Assembly: GCA_035341015.1 (NCBI GenBank)
Contig: DAOQUL010000006.1
Span: forward strand, 1 to 64,000
Length of the DNA: 64,000 nucleotides
Origin: JAKQIM01 sp029557965
GTDB lineage: Bacteria; Chloroflexota; Anaerolineae; Anaerolineales; UBA4823
Reading direction: 5' to 3'
Position numbers and translations under genes: made by a program. The notes below the pieces were generated by a model. The model was given only the letters and a program-made list of their open reading frames with translations, made no database searches and had not been told where the DNA came from. Every line of letters starts with the position of its first letter. Within the stretch, counting starts at the first letter, position 1. Positions 55,665 through 64,000 of the stretch are shown here, one piece after another.

Positions 55665-57526
55665 TGCACCTCCTCAGCCAAAAAAGCATCAACCAACCAC
55701 TCTGCCGAAAGCGGCATGCCATCCAAATGAGCCAATGAAACCATCTTGGCAGCCAGGTCGGGGAATTCAACAGACAGTATCTGACGCAGCTGACCATCCC
55801 GATTGAGTTCAATCACATAGGTCCGCTGGTGCTGTTGAATAAACTCGCCCACCTGGCTTGGAGAAGGCAACGCTCTTAAGCGCATGTAATCGATCTTTTG
55901 ACCGCGCTGGGTCAACATATGAATTGCCTCCATGATCGCGTCATCGGTAGAGCCAAATGCTAAGAAGCCAATCTCGGCCCCGTCCATACGCTTGACAACC
56001 GGCTCGGGCAGGTTGAGAACTGCGCCGTCAACTTTCTTCTTCAAGCGCTTCATGTTTCGTTCCCAAACTTCAGCCGACTCACTGTACCTGCCGTATTCAT
56101 CATGCCCTGTGCCGCGCGCAAAGTAAGCTGCAGCCGGATGACGGTTACCCGGAACCGTGCGGTAAGGGATGCCATCGCCATCAACATCCAGGTAGCGCCC
56201 CCACGACACACCCTTGCCATTGGCGGCCTCAACGGCCCTACGCTCCAAGTCTTCCTCCCAAAGGATCTTTCCCCGGTTTATTGGGGTGTCGGGGTATTGG
56301 AAGGGCCGCGTCATCCATTGATTCATTCCAAAATCAAGATCAGATAAAACAAAGACCGGAGTCTGGTATTGGTCGGCAATGTCAAATGCTCGCCAGCCGA
56401 ACTCAAAGCATTCCGTCACTGAACCTGGCAGCAGCATAATCTGCCTGGTGTCACCATGCCCCATGAAGTAAATCTGCTTCAAATCGCCCTGTGAAGTTCG
56501 GGTGGGCAAGCCGGTTGAAGGCCCCACGCGTTGAACATCCCACAGAACAATGGGCACCTCAGCAAAATAGGCCAGCCCCACATACTCAGTCATCAAGCTG
56601 ATTCCCGGCCCAGATGTCGATGTCATCGCCCGCAGTCCCGCATAGCCAGCTCCCACGATCATTCCAACTGCCGCCAGCTCATCTTCTGCCTGCACCACCA
56701 CGCAGGTATTTTTACCAGTCACAGGATCTTTTCGAAAAACCGGCACATACTCATTGACCGTCTCGGCTAAAGATGTCGCCGGCGTGATGGGATACCAAGC
56801 ACAAAAATGCATCCCCCCATACAAAGAGCCCAAGGCAGCAGCCGTGTTCCCATCTGCCATGATGAAACCATCTGTCTTATTACTCTGCCTGGCAAAATAG
56901 CGATCGGCCTTCTTCAAGTTGACAGAAGCCCAATCGACTGCCGCTTTGACCATACCCCAATTCAAATCAATTGCCTTTTCTTTACCCTTGAATTGGAATT
57001 CTAGTGCTTGCCAGATCTTGTCTGTGTCAATTCCAATGATCTGGGCAACAATGCCCACATAAACCATGTTGGCAATGTAATCACGCAGGCTGGATGGCGT
57101 TCCAGCCTCCCGCACCAACTGCTTAATCGGCATTGGGTAGATCGCAATATCCTGCCGGTCAATCGGCACCTTGATGCTGTCGTCATAGAAAAAGGCCCCG
57201 CCGGAGGTTACATCCGCCAAATCGCTTACAAATGTAGCCGGGTTCATTGCCACCACAACCTCATGCACCTGCCGCCGCGCCAGGAACCCCGCATCACTAA
57301 GCCGCAGCGTATACCAGGTAGGCATGCCCTGGATATTCGACGGGAATATGTTCTTCCCAGACACCGGAATACCCATTCTGAATAGTGCGCGCAGTAAAGT
57401 CAAGTTCGCCGTCTGGCTGCCCGAACCGTTAACCGTGGCAATCGTAATGCTAAAGTCGTTAATAACTGGCGGCTGCTTTACCGGAATGTCAGACTGTGTA
57501 TATATAGATGTAAGACCTTTATCCAT
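55661..57526 (-). CDS. korA: 2-oxoacid:ferredoxin oxidoreductase, fused gamma-alpha subunit
   Basis: A 621-residue subunit with the gamma domain at the N-terminus (about 25-200, VNGSGSQTANLTLLRALFRM, GKNIFPSNIQGMPTWY) fused to the alpha domain (about 220-621, FIMADGNTAAALGSLYGGMH, AEDELAAVGMIVGAGYAG, TSTSGPGISLM). Such gamma-alpha fusions are typical of bacterial KorA. Start chosen at ATG 57526 with GGGAG at good spacing; an ATG at 57538 overlaps the M20 stop. It forms an operon with korB. Confidence 0.92.
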   Translation of the reverse strand: MDKGLTSIYTQSDIPVKQPPVINDFSITIATVNGSGSQTANLTLLRALFRMGIPVSGKNIFPSNIQGMPTWYTLRLSDAGFLARRQVHEVVVAMNPATFVSDLADVTSGGAFFYDDSIKVPIDRQDIAIYPMPIKQLVREAGTPSSLRDYIANMVYVGIVAQIIGIDTDKIWQALEFQFKGKEKAIDLNWGMVKAAVDWASVNLKKADRYFARQSNKTDGFIMADGNTAAALGSLYGGMHFCAWYPITPATSLAETVNEYVPVFRKDPVTGKNTCVVVQAEDELAAVGMIVGAGYAGLRAMTSTSGPGISLMTEYVGLAYFAEVPIVLWDVQRVGPSTGLPTRTSQGDLKQIYFMGHGDTRQIMLLPGSVTECFEFGWRAFDIADQYQTPVFVLSDLDFGMNQWMTRPFQYPDTPINRGKILWEEDLERRAVEAANGKGVSWGRYLDVDGDGIPYRTVPGNRHPAAAYFARGTGHDEYGRYSESAEVWERNMKRLKKKVDGAVLNLPEPVVKRMDGAEIGFLAFGSTDDAIMEAIHMLTQRGQKIDYMRLRALPSPSQVGEFIQQHQRTYVIELNRDGQLRQILSVEFPDLAAKMVSLAHLDGMPLSAEWLVDAFLAEEVQ

Positions 57527-57537
57527 GCCTTCTCCCA

Positions 57538-58719
57538 TCAACCGCGTAAACTTTCGAGAGCCGCACCAGCCATTATCGCCGCCGCCCTCGGCAAAACCTG
57601 TTCATCCACGTCAAAACGTGGGTGGTGGTGAGGTGCATCCAACCCCTTTTCGTGATTTGCCGAGCCCACAAAGAAAAAACAACCCGGGATGCGCTGCAAG
57701 ACAAAAGCCATATCTTCAGATCCCATCGTCTGGTAACGTGTGGCGATCTCACTATCCGGATATAGGCGTGCCGCTACATTCTGAACCTTCAAGGTTACAG
57801 AAGCATCGTTTACCACCGCAGGGGTAATTGACTGTAATTCGATCTCGGTCTTACATTCCATCGAGGCCGCCACGCCTTCAATGACCTGTCTCACCCTCTG
57901 CAAGGTCCGCTCCCGAACCCCAGGATCAAAAGAACGAATCGTTCCTCTAAATTCAACTTGCTTGGGAATCACATTGAAAGCCTCGCCACCATGTACAGTG
58001 GTTACAGAGACGACCGCAGTCGATAATGGCGCCACGTTGCGCGCCACCACCCCCTGCAATGCCGTAATGATATGCGCTGTAGCAAGCACAGGATCCACAG
58101 CTTGGTGAGGGGACGCACCGTGCCCGCCTTTGCCAATCACGCGTACATGCAAAGTTTCTGCCGCCGCCATCACCGGCCCCTGAGAAATCCCCAGCCAACC
58201 CACAGGGCAATCATTCCACACGTGCATTGCCAAAGCAAAATCTGGCTTAGGATTATCCAAAACGCCATCCTCGATCATCAACGGCGCCCCGCCCATCCCT
58301 TCTTCGGCAGGTTGAAACATAAATTTGACCGTTCCAGATATCTCGTTCTTGCGCTCACTCAAAAGCCGGGCTACCGCCAGACCAATCGCTGTATGGGCAT
58401 CGTGCCCACATCCATGCATCAGCCCTGGAAAACAAGATGAATACTCTGCGCCGGTTTCCTCTTGAATGGGTAAAGCATCCATATCAAAGCGCAGCAACAC
58501 CACAGGGCCGGGTTTTTCACCTACCAACAAAGCCACAACCCCCGTCTGAGCGACTCCGGTTCGCACTTCCATGCCCAAAGCGGCCAATTCACGTGCCACA
58601 ATTCCGGCTGTGCGGACCTCATGAAAACCCAACTCAGGGTGTTGATGAAAATCGCGCCGTAAAGCGCGAGTGTAATTAAACAAAGCCAATGCTTCTGTTG
58701 TTAACCCATTCATATTCAT
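57538..58719 (-). CDS. M20-family amidohydrolase
   Basis: A 393-residue metal-dependent amidohydrolase of the HipO/IAA-amino-acid hydrolase group. Metal sites are seen in LRFDMDALPIQEETG, MHGCGHDAHTAIGLA (Cys and His), FQPAEEGMGGA (Glu) and LAMHVWN; the dimerisation domain has GKGGHGASPHQAVDPV. It cleaves N-acyl amino acids or similar amides; the true substrate is unknown. The start overlaps the PIG-L stop by 4 bases (ATGA). Confidence 0.92.
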   Translation of the reverse strand: MNMNGLTTEALALFNYTRALRRDFHQHPELGFHEVRTAGIVARELAALGMEVRTGVAQTGVVALLVGEKPGPVVLLRFDMDALPIQEETGAEYSSCFPGLMHGCGHDAHTAIGLAVARLLSERKNEISGTVKFMFQPAEEGMGGAPLMIEDGVLDNPKPDFALAMHVWNDCPVGWLGISQGPVMAAAETLHVRVIGKGGHGASPHQAVDPVLATAHIITALQGVVARNVAPLSTAVVSVTTVHGGEAFNVIPKQVEFRGTIRSFDPGVRERTLQRVRQVIEGVAASMECKTEIELQSITPAVVNDASVTLKVQNVAARLYPDSEIATRYQTMGSEDMAFVLQRIPGCFFFVGSANHEKGLDAPHHHPRFDVDEQVLPRAAAIMAGAALESLRG

Positions 58720-59453
58720 ACTCCAAGGATCAATCGGCGGAATTTTTCCTCATAGCGTGGCACCTCAGGAGTGCTTTCTGGGGTACGCCGGCTCCGCATG
58801 CGCTCAGCCAGCTTTTCCGGTGAGGCGATCTGGCTTTTATGTTCATACAAAGCATTGATCTTCACTTCCCAGGTGTCAGTCACATCCAGGGTTACATTCG
58901 GTTCTAACGTTCCACTAACCCATACCTCTCGCACAATGTGCGGCTCCAGGTTTTCATTACACCATAGCTCAACAAAGTGCAAATGGTCGCGTGCGGCAGG
59001 GAAGACTGCATCCAGAGCAGCCTGGCCTGCCGCACGATGGTCCGGGTGATTTAGCGACCCGCTGCTGTTAAACAACGTAGTCGGGTCGCAAGTTACCAGG
59101 ATGTCTGGGCGCTCCTGCCGGATGATACGAGTGATGTCTCGGCGGAGATCCAGGTCCGCAACCAGGTAACCATCAGGATAGCCCAAGAAGCTTACTTTTT
59201 TCACCCCCAAAACAGCCGCAGCAGAGCGCTGTTCCTCTTGACGTAAACAGCACAGCATATCCGGTGTAAGCGAAAGATCTTTTGTCCCCTTATCGCCGCA
59301 AGTCAGTAAACAATAAGACACCTCGTGGCCCGCCCTTATCCACCGCGCAATCGTGGCCCCGCAGAAAAACTCGGGGTCATCTGGGTGAGCCAGTACCACC
59401 AAGATGCGCTGAGGGTTTGCCCATGCATCTGGAGCAATCGGTAGATCAACCAC
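58716..59453 (-). CDS. PIG-L family deacetylase
   Basis: A 245-residue zinc hydrolase of the LmbE/PIG-L family that deacetylates N-acetylglucosamine-type groups. The zinc site AHPDDPEFFCGATI and the later HPDHRAAGQA are complete. The frame is open to 59630, but that part overlaps the PSP1 gene; I choose the GTG at 59453, preceded by GAGG further upstream, which gives the family's usual length. Substrate may be a mycothiol- or bacillithiol-like precursor or a glycolipid, which is not shown. It is coupled to the M20 gene. Confidence 0.88.
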   Translation of the reverse strand: MVDLPIAPDAWANPQRILVVLAHPDDPEFFCGATIARWIRAGHEVSYCLLTCGDKGTKDLSLTPDMLCCLRQEEQRSAAAVLGVKKVSFLGYPDGYLVADLDLRRDITRIIRQERPDILVTCDPTTLFNSSGSLNHPDHRAAGQAALDAVFPAARDHLHFVELWCNENLEPHIVREVWVSGTLEPNVTLDVTDTWEVKINALYEHKSQIASPEKLAERMRSRRTPESTPEVPRYEEKFRRLILGV

Positions 59454-60417
59454 CTTTTTTCTGTTTGCCTCGTTCTTCTTTCTTTTCAGGCTTTTGATTC
59501 GCGTTCCGGTCTGCTTCTGGTGGGTGTTCGTTTGGCACATCTGCTTTCTTGCGCATCGCATCCAGCTCGTCCCAGGGCTGAAGCTCTTCGCGCCCAAATT
59601 CTCGCTGAACGCCATTTTCATCCAGTTCAACCATCACTGCGTCTTTCATGGCCAACACCTCAACCACCTTGCCGTTGCCCGCAGGCGTCACAACGCGCTT
59701 GCCACGCTTAGGAAGTTGTTTGCGCGCTTCCACATACTGTTCGTATTCGTACACCAGGCAGCATCGCAGCCTGCCGCACATCCCGGTGATTTCGGTCGGC
59801 GTGAGCGAAATGCCCTGCTCTTTCGCCATCTTGATCGAAATTGGGCTGAACTCTGTCAGAAAAGTTGCACAACAGCGATTCTCTAGCCCACAAGCACCCA
59901 TACCGCCCAGGTATTTCGCCACATCACGCGGCCCGACCAGGTGCAACTCTACGTGAGACTGTTGATAGACACGCTGCATAGACCGGCGCAGTGAACGTAA
60001 GTCGGCCTTCTCGCCCGCTTCGCTGCTATATAACAGCGAAAGGCGCGCCCCATCATAGCTGAACTCAGCGTCCATGATCTTAACATCCACCAGTCCCAGG
60101 TCGGCAACTTTACTGCGGCAGATATCCACCGCTTCCGCTTCTTTTTGCTGCCATGTTTGCCGCAATACCAGGTCTTGCGGCGTAGCTTTACGCAGCACAG
60201 ACTTTAACGCCTGCCCAGCGTCTACCTTCGCTTCTGGCAATGCGCAAACAACCTGCCCTAACTGTCGCCCACGGCTGGTCTCGACCACCACGTAATCCCC
60301 TGGCTGTAGATCGTGCCACCGGCTGGCGTCGAAATGATAAATCTTCCCTGCCTTCTGAAAACGTAAACCAACGACATAAGGCTCGCGCCGCTGGGTTCGA
60401 CCAGATGCATCACCCAT
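59446..60417 (-). CDS. PSP1-domain protein (YaaT/RicT family)
   Basis: A 323-residue protein. The PSP1 domain (about 45-190) is followed by the Cys set GMGACGLENRCCATFL and MCGRLRCCLVYEYEQY typical of YaaT/RicT. In Bacillus the homologue joins RicA/RicF in a complex with iron-sulfur clusters that affects RNA processing by RNase Y. The Lys/Glu-rich tail (EKKEERGKQKKGG) is an extension. It starts at ATG 60417 with GAGG, 27 bases after mrp. Confidence 0.9.
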   Translation of the reverse strand: MGDASGRTQRREPYVVGLRFQKAGKIYHFDASRWHDLQPGDYVVVETSRGRQLGQVVCALPEAKVDAGQALKSVLRKATPQDLVLRQTWQQKEAEAVDICRSKVADLGLVDVKIMDAEFSYDGARLSLLYSSEAGEKADLRSLRRSMQRVYQQSHVELHLVGPRDVAKYLGGMGACGLENRCCATFLTEFSPISIKMAKEQGISLTPTEITGMCGRLRCCLVYEYEQYVEARKQLPKRGKRVVTPAGNGKVVEVLAMKDAVMVELDENGVQREFGREELQPWDELDAMRKKADVPNEHPPEADRNANQKPEKKEERGKQKKGG

Positions 60418-60444
60418 AATTACCTCAAGGAGTAACCCCAAACC

Positions 60445-61530
60445 TTAGCCGACCATGCTGATTGGAATCGTATTTCCAGAACTCAGCGCAGCCATGCTGA
60501 CTTTTGCCGCCACATCTTCTGCCATGGCGCGCAGTGCGGCCGCGGCAGGTGCATCGGGCTGTGCAAAAACAATAGGCAGCCCATTGTCGCCGCCTTCACG
60601 CACGCGCCCATCCATTGGGATGGATCCAATGAATGGAACCCCGGCATCCTTCGCCATACGCTCGCCGCCACCCGTGCCAAAAATATCCATCCGGGTACCA
60701 TCCGGCAGTTCCAGGTAACTCATGTTTTCAACCACGCCCAATATAGGGATGTCCAACTGGCGGAACATCTCCATCCCACGGCGTGCATCTTCCAAAGATA
60801 CCTGTTGTGGCAAAGTGACGATCAAGCCGCCGCTGAGCGGCAACGACTGTGCCAGGCTCAAGGCCGCATCCCCCGTGCCTGGCGGCAGGTCAATCACCAG
60901 ATAATCCAACTCGCCCCACTCCACTTCGCTCAAGAACTGGCGGATCGCAGAATGCAGCATTGGGCCGCGCCAGATGAGCGGCTGATCTGCCTTGACCAAG
61001 AAGCCAATTGACATCACCTTGACACCATAGGCCACCGCAGGCACCAATTTTTCATTGTTCGTGGGCGGCAAGTGCTCCACCCCCATCATGGTTGGGATGT
61101 TGGGGCCATAGATGTCAGCATCCAAAAGCCCAACACGCGCCCCGCTTTGCGCCAGAACAATCGCCAGGTTGACAGCTACGGTACTCTTACCAACACCACC
61201 TTTGCCTGATGCCACTGCAATTGCATTCCGTATCGGCAGTTGCATAATCCCGCGCGAACGACCATCGCTGGGAACATTGGCGTCTAGCTTTACAGATACC
61301 TCGGTAACACCCACTAATGCGGCAACCGCTTCGCGCGCATCGCGCTCGATCTTGCTCTTCAGCGGACAAGCCGGGGTGGTGAGAACCACGGTAAATTTCA
61401 CCTGTCCATCTGAAATTTCGATGTCACGGATCATGTTCAGGGTGACCAGATCCTTGTGCAGCTCTGGCTCTTGAACCTTGCCCAATGCTGCTAATACTTG
61501 TTCTTTTGTAACCAATTGCTTACTCGACAT
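60445..61530 (-). CDS. Mrp/ApbC-type P-loop ATPase lacking the CxxC motif
   Basis: A 361-residue ATPase of the Mrp/NBP35/ApbC family, proteins that carry or insert iron-sulfur clusters. An N-terminal MIP18-like domain (about 1-90) is followed by the deviant Walker A GKGGVGKSTVAVNLA, VGLLDADIYGPNIPTMMG and IDLPPGTGD. The usual C-terminal CPxC that bridges a cluster in the dimer is missing: where it is normally found, ENMSY is followed by LELPDGTRMDIFG. It stands near nuoCD/nuoI; the mitochondrial relative Ind1 assembles complex I. Confidence 0.93.
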   Translation of the reverse strand: MSSKQLVTKEQVLAALGKVQEPELHKDLVTLNMIRDIEISDGQVKFTVVLTTPACPLKSKIERDAREAVAALVGVTEVSVKLDANVPSDGRSRGIMQLPIRNAIAVASGKGGVGKSTVAVNLAIVLAQSGARVGLLDADIYGPNIPTMMGVEHLPPTNNEKLVPAVAYGVKVMSIGFLVKADQPLIWRGPMLHSAIRQFLSEVEWGELDYLVIDLPPGTGDAALSLAQSLPLSGGLIVTLPQQVSLEDARRGMEMFRQLDIPILGVVENMSYLELPDGTRMDIFGTGGGERMAKDAGVPFIGSIPMDGRVREGGDNGLPIVFAQPDAPAAAALRAMAEDVAAKVSMAALSSGNTIPISMVG

Positions 61531-61532
61531 TT

Positions 61533-61871
61533 TTATTTCCTCACTATTCCAATATAACGCTCGAGTTCATCGCGCGCTTCGTTGAATAACGCTAATAATT
61601 CTTGATCATCACCACGGAACCGGCGCACCGTTTGGATTGAACACTGTGTACAGCCGCGCATCGCCCGGAACGAATCAGATTGACAAGAAGAGCATCCCCC
61701 CATTCTCACCATCATCAAAACGAAAGCCAGGCGGTCTACAGCCGGTGGATCTTGCGGTAAGACTCGGTCCACCAGCTCTTGCCATAATTCACCACGCAGA
61801 TCTCGCAGCGCCGAGATAGCCCGTGGTGGGAACAACAGGTCAGTATCAGTATTGTACACAACACCATCCAT
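61533..61871 (-). CDS. Small Cys-rich protein between mrp and nuoI
   Basis: A 112-residue protein of unknown family. The centre carries two Cys pairs, GGCSSCQSDSFRAMRGCTQC, 12 residues apart, fit to bind a metal or an iron-sulfur cluster. The flanking parts are helical. It is 2 bases before mrp and 50 after nuoI, so the three are probably cotranscribed. A role in iron-sulfur handling is suggested only by context. No clear SD is seen before the ATG. Confidence 0.7.
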   Translation of the reverse strand: MDGVVYNTDTDLLFPPRAISALRDLRGELWQELVDRVLPQDPPAVDRLAFVLMMVRMGGCSSCQSDSFRAMRGCTQCSIQTVRRFRGDDQELLALFNEARDELERYIGIVRK

Positions 61872-61921
61872 CAGCCAGGTACACCCATTCTTTAGGGCAT
61901 ATCCAGCTATATTCTATAAAC

Positions 61922-62527
61922 CTAAGCCCGCTTTCGAGCCGCCCTGGCAGCTTCAGCCTCTGCGCGCGCCGCTTCCTCACGCGCATAATTCACCGGACGA
62001 ATAGACGCATAATAAGCTACCGGCTTGCCCAACTTTACCTTATCGTAGATATTGTTCTTGTGCCGGTCGTATGTTGCCAGCTCGTAATTATGGTCCATCT
62101 TGATCGCATCGAAAGGACAGTATTCCGCGCATAAGCCACAGCCCATACAAACATCGATATCAATCGCATATTCGGCCGGATCAGGGATCGGGCGGCCCGT
62201 ATTTGGGTCGTTCGCGCGCACAATCCAGATGCACTGCGGAGGGCACACTTTTGCGCAAATGCCGCACGAGGTACAGCGATATTCGTTTGTGCCATCTTCC
62301 TGGGTTTCATACACCAGAAAGGGAACAAAACGGAATTCCTCTGGCACAGGCAGCTTTTCTTCAGGGTATTGCACCGTGGTGATACCCTGAACATCCTTGC
62401 TCATACGGTGAGCAATCCCCTCCGGCGTATAATACCGCTTACGACCCCAACGGAAATCATCGACATACGTCATGAAAAAGTGCTTCAGGGTAACGCCTAG
62501 ACCCTTTATAACTCCCAATCCGTTCAT
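61922..62527 (-). CDS. nuoI: NADH-quinone oxidoreductase subunit I
   Basis: A 201-residue iron-sulfur subunit of complex I. Two [4Fe-4S] motifs, CTSCGICAKVCPPQC and CMGCGLCAEYCPFDAI, carry electrons toward the quinone site. The N-terminus KHFFMTYVDDFRWGRKR and the C-terminal Ala/Arg-rich tail (AARAEAEAARAARKRA) flank them; the tail is unusual. It lies 20 bases after nuoCD, with no nuoE, F, G or H in between. Confidence 0.94.
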   Translation of the reverse strand: MNGLGVIKGLGVTLKHFFMTYVDDFRWGRKRYYTPEGIAHRMSKDVQGITTVQYPEEKLPVPEEFRFVPFLVYETQEDGTNEYRCTSCGICAKVCPPQCIWIVRANDPNTGRPIPDPAEYAIDIDVCMGCGLCAEYCPFDAIKMDHNYELATYDRHKNNIYDKVKLGKPVAYYASIRPVNYAREEAARAEAEAARAARKRA

Positions 62528-62547
62528 AATACGCTCTCCCTGTTCAC

Positions 62548-64000
62548 TTACCGGTCCGTCTCGCCCAACACAATGTCAATCGAACCCAAAATCACAATCA
62601 CATCGGCCAATTTCTGCCCAATGCACATACACTCTAACGGAGTGAGATTGATAAACGAGGGGGCCCGCACGTGATAACGCCAGGGGTTGGGCTTACCATT
62701 TGAAACCAGGTAAAACCCCAATTCACCCTTTGGCCCTTCAACCCGGCCATACGATTCGCCTGCCGGCACGCGTACCTGGTACTGAGGCTTCCCCTCTTGG
62801 ATCGGCCCTTCTGGAATGTCTCGCACAACCTGTTCCAAAATTCGAATGCTCTGGCGGATCTCATCGATGCGCACCAGGTAACGATCGTATACGTCACCAT
62901 GATACCGCACCGCCACATCAAATGCAAAACGATCGTAAATGCTGTAGGGGTCTGCACGGCGCAGATCATAGGGCACACCCGAAGCCCGAAGCACGGGGCC
63001 GGTAGTCGAATATGCCAGCGCTTGCTCAGGCGTTAAAACACCCACTCCTTCTGCACGGTGACGGACAATATCATTATTCGTCAGGTACAGCTCCAGGTCA
63101 TCGATTTTCCGAGGCAGGCGGTCGCAGACAATGTCTCTGACCCGCTCCAAAACACCATCGGGCAAATCGCGAGCCACACCGCCAAAACGGAAGTAATTAC
63201 ACATCATGCGCGAGCCAGAGACCGCCTCAAAAACATCCAAGATCAATTCACGCTCTTCAAATGCATACAAGAACGGGGTGAAATACGCCCCCAGATCATT
63301 GAGCAAGAAGCCAATCGCCGCCACGTGATTCACAATGCGGGTCAGTTCAGCCATCATCACGCGGATATACTCAGTCCGTTCGGGCGGCTTGATACCCATT
63401 AATTTCTCCACCGCCAGGGCATAACCGAAGTTATTGCTCATCGAGCAAAAATAATCCAGGCGATCGGTGAAAGGCATATTATGCAAAAAGGTATTTCGTT
63501 CGCCGATCTTCTCATGATTACGGTGCAGATAACCCATCACCGGCTTCAGGCCAACAATGGTTTCGCCATCCATCTTCACAGCCATGCGGAACACGCCGTG
63601 CGTAGATGGGTGCTGGGGACCCAGGTTCAAGATAATGGATTCTGTACCAATCCCCGTCTCATCCCCCTGCCGTTCCATCTTGCTTAATCCAGCATACAAT
63701 GCGGTCTCTGGCTCAGGGACCCAACTTTCGGGATCAAAACCGGCCGGGTAATCCACATTTTTGCCGAACGGATTTCGCTTTTCAATGCGAGCAAAATGCC
63801 CTTCAGGCCAGCGGCTCTTGAAAGGCTTTCCTTCTTCCTCAAAATACGCTTCGCGCCAATCCTTACGCAAAGGGTGGCCTGAAAAACCTTCCCACATCAA
63901 AATGCGGCGCAGGTCAGGATGGCCATCAAAACGAATGCCCAACAGGTCCCAGGCTTCGCGTTCTTGAAAATCTGCCCCCGGATAGACGAATACCAACGAA
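62548..64000 (-). CDS. nuoCD: NADH-quinone oxidoreductase, fused C-D subunit, partial
   Basis: The gene is cut by the right end of the window; at least 484 codons are visible. The visible N-terminal part is the end of NuoC (EREAWDLLGIRFDGHPDLRR, HPLRKDW). A linker of about 60 residues leads to NuoD (from about 120), with LGPQHPSTHGVFRM, GYLHRNHEKIGE, YFCSMSNNFGYALAVE and the end IGQKLADVIVILGSIDIVLGE with DR. The fusion is in one frame without a stop, as in E. coli NuoCD. It forms part of the peripheral arm near the quinone site. Confidence 0.93.
   Translation of the reverse strand, partial: SLVFVYPGADFQEREAWDLLGIRFDGHPDLRRILMWEGFSGHPLRKDWREAYFEEEGKPFKSRWPEGHFARIEKRNPFGKNVDYPAGFDPESWVPEPETALYAGLSKMERQGDETGIGTESIILNLGPQHPSTHGVFRMAVKMDGETIVGLKPVMGYLHRNHEKIGERNTFLHNMPFTDRLDYFCSMSNNFGYALAVEKLMGIKPPERTEYIRVMMAELTRIVNHVAAIGFLLNDLGAYFTPFLYAFEERELILDVFEAVSGSRMMCNYFRFGGVARDLPDGVLERVRDIVCDRLPRKIDDLELYLTNNDIVRHRAEGVGVLTPEQALAYSTTGPVLRASGVPYDLRRADPYSIYDRFAFDVAVRYHGDVYDRYLVRIDEIRQSIRILEQVVRDIPEGPIQEGKPQYQVRVPAGESYGRVEGPKGELGFYLVSNGKPNPWRYHVRAPSFINLTPLECMCIGQKLADVIVILGSIDIVLGETDR

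Overview
The window looks like a chromosomal segment of a Chloroflexota bacterium, probably class Anaerolineae, carrying one integrated mobile element at its left edge. The taxonomic hint comes from protein style (rel, smc, korAB, nuoCD/nuoI, TrmFO, a SpoT-type Rel, an Asp23/nusB/tat cluster), from mixed-strand operons and from moderate G+C. It is an inference: no rRNA or tRNA gene is visible.

Positions 36-10435 form an integrated plasmid-like element of about 10.4 kb bounded by a 20-bp direct repeat. It sits in the 3' end of pckA (ATP-dependent PEP carboxykinase). The host gene, entering from the left, is completed by an element-supplied tail (stop at 111-113). The displaced native pckA tail lies at the right boundary (10416-10487). 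The element encodes a tyrosine recombinase at the left, a replication module (RepA-like helicase and zinc/Toprim primase, preceded by possible antisense control and iteron-like repeats), small DNA-binding and coiled-coil proteins, an Xis-like protein, a possible structured RNA, membrane/SH3 proteins and a large serine recombinase at the right. The recombinase reading frame runs through the attachment site, so integration swaps the 3' ends of pckA and of the recombinase. Joining the two junctions on paper gives an attP with symmetric GTGTACAC arms. No conjugation, capsid or terminase genes were seen.

From 10.5 to 16 kb come a small membrane protein, HflX, a soluble histidine kinase, an M28 peptidase and TrmFO, all on the minus strand. 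From 15.7 to 23.7 kb on the plus strand come a hydrolase, a thiolase and a complete [NiFe]-hydrogenase maturation operon hypABFCDE without hydrogenase structural genes. A methyltransferase, a small acidic Cys protein and Rel follow on the minus strand. At 27.2-32.3 kb lies a carbohydrate-type ABC importer with an enlarged permease, a second permease and a lipoprotein holding two tandem substrate-binding domains, but no ATPase gene.

From 32.3 to 45 kb are a nuclease-like protein, a SRAP/HMCES protein, glycerate 2-kinase, smc-rnc, threonine synthase, a MoaD-MoaE fusion, moaC and mtnA, then ftsY and prfB with a programmed frameshift. From 45 to 54.6 kb a plus-strand run holds a large membrane protein, rpmF, fabD, fabG, an Asp23-family gene, nusB, tatA/B, tatC and a large lipoprotein. 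The last 9.4 kb is a minus-strand series, nuoCD (cut by the window end), nuoI, a Cys-rich small protein, Mrp, PSP1, PIG-L deacetylase, M20 amidohydrolase, korA, korB: complex I, an Fe-S assembly ATPase and a ferredoxin-dependent oxidoreductase side by side.
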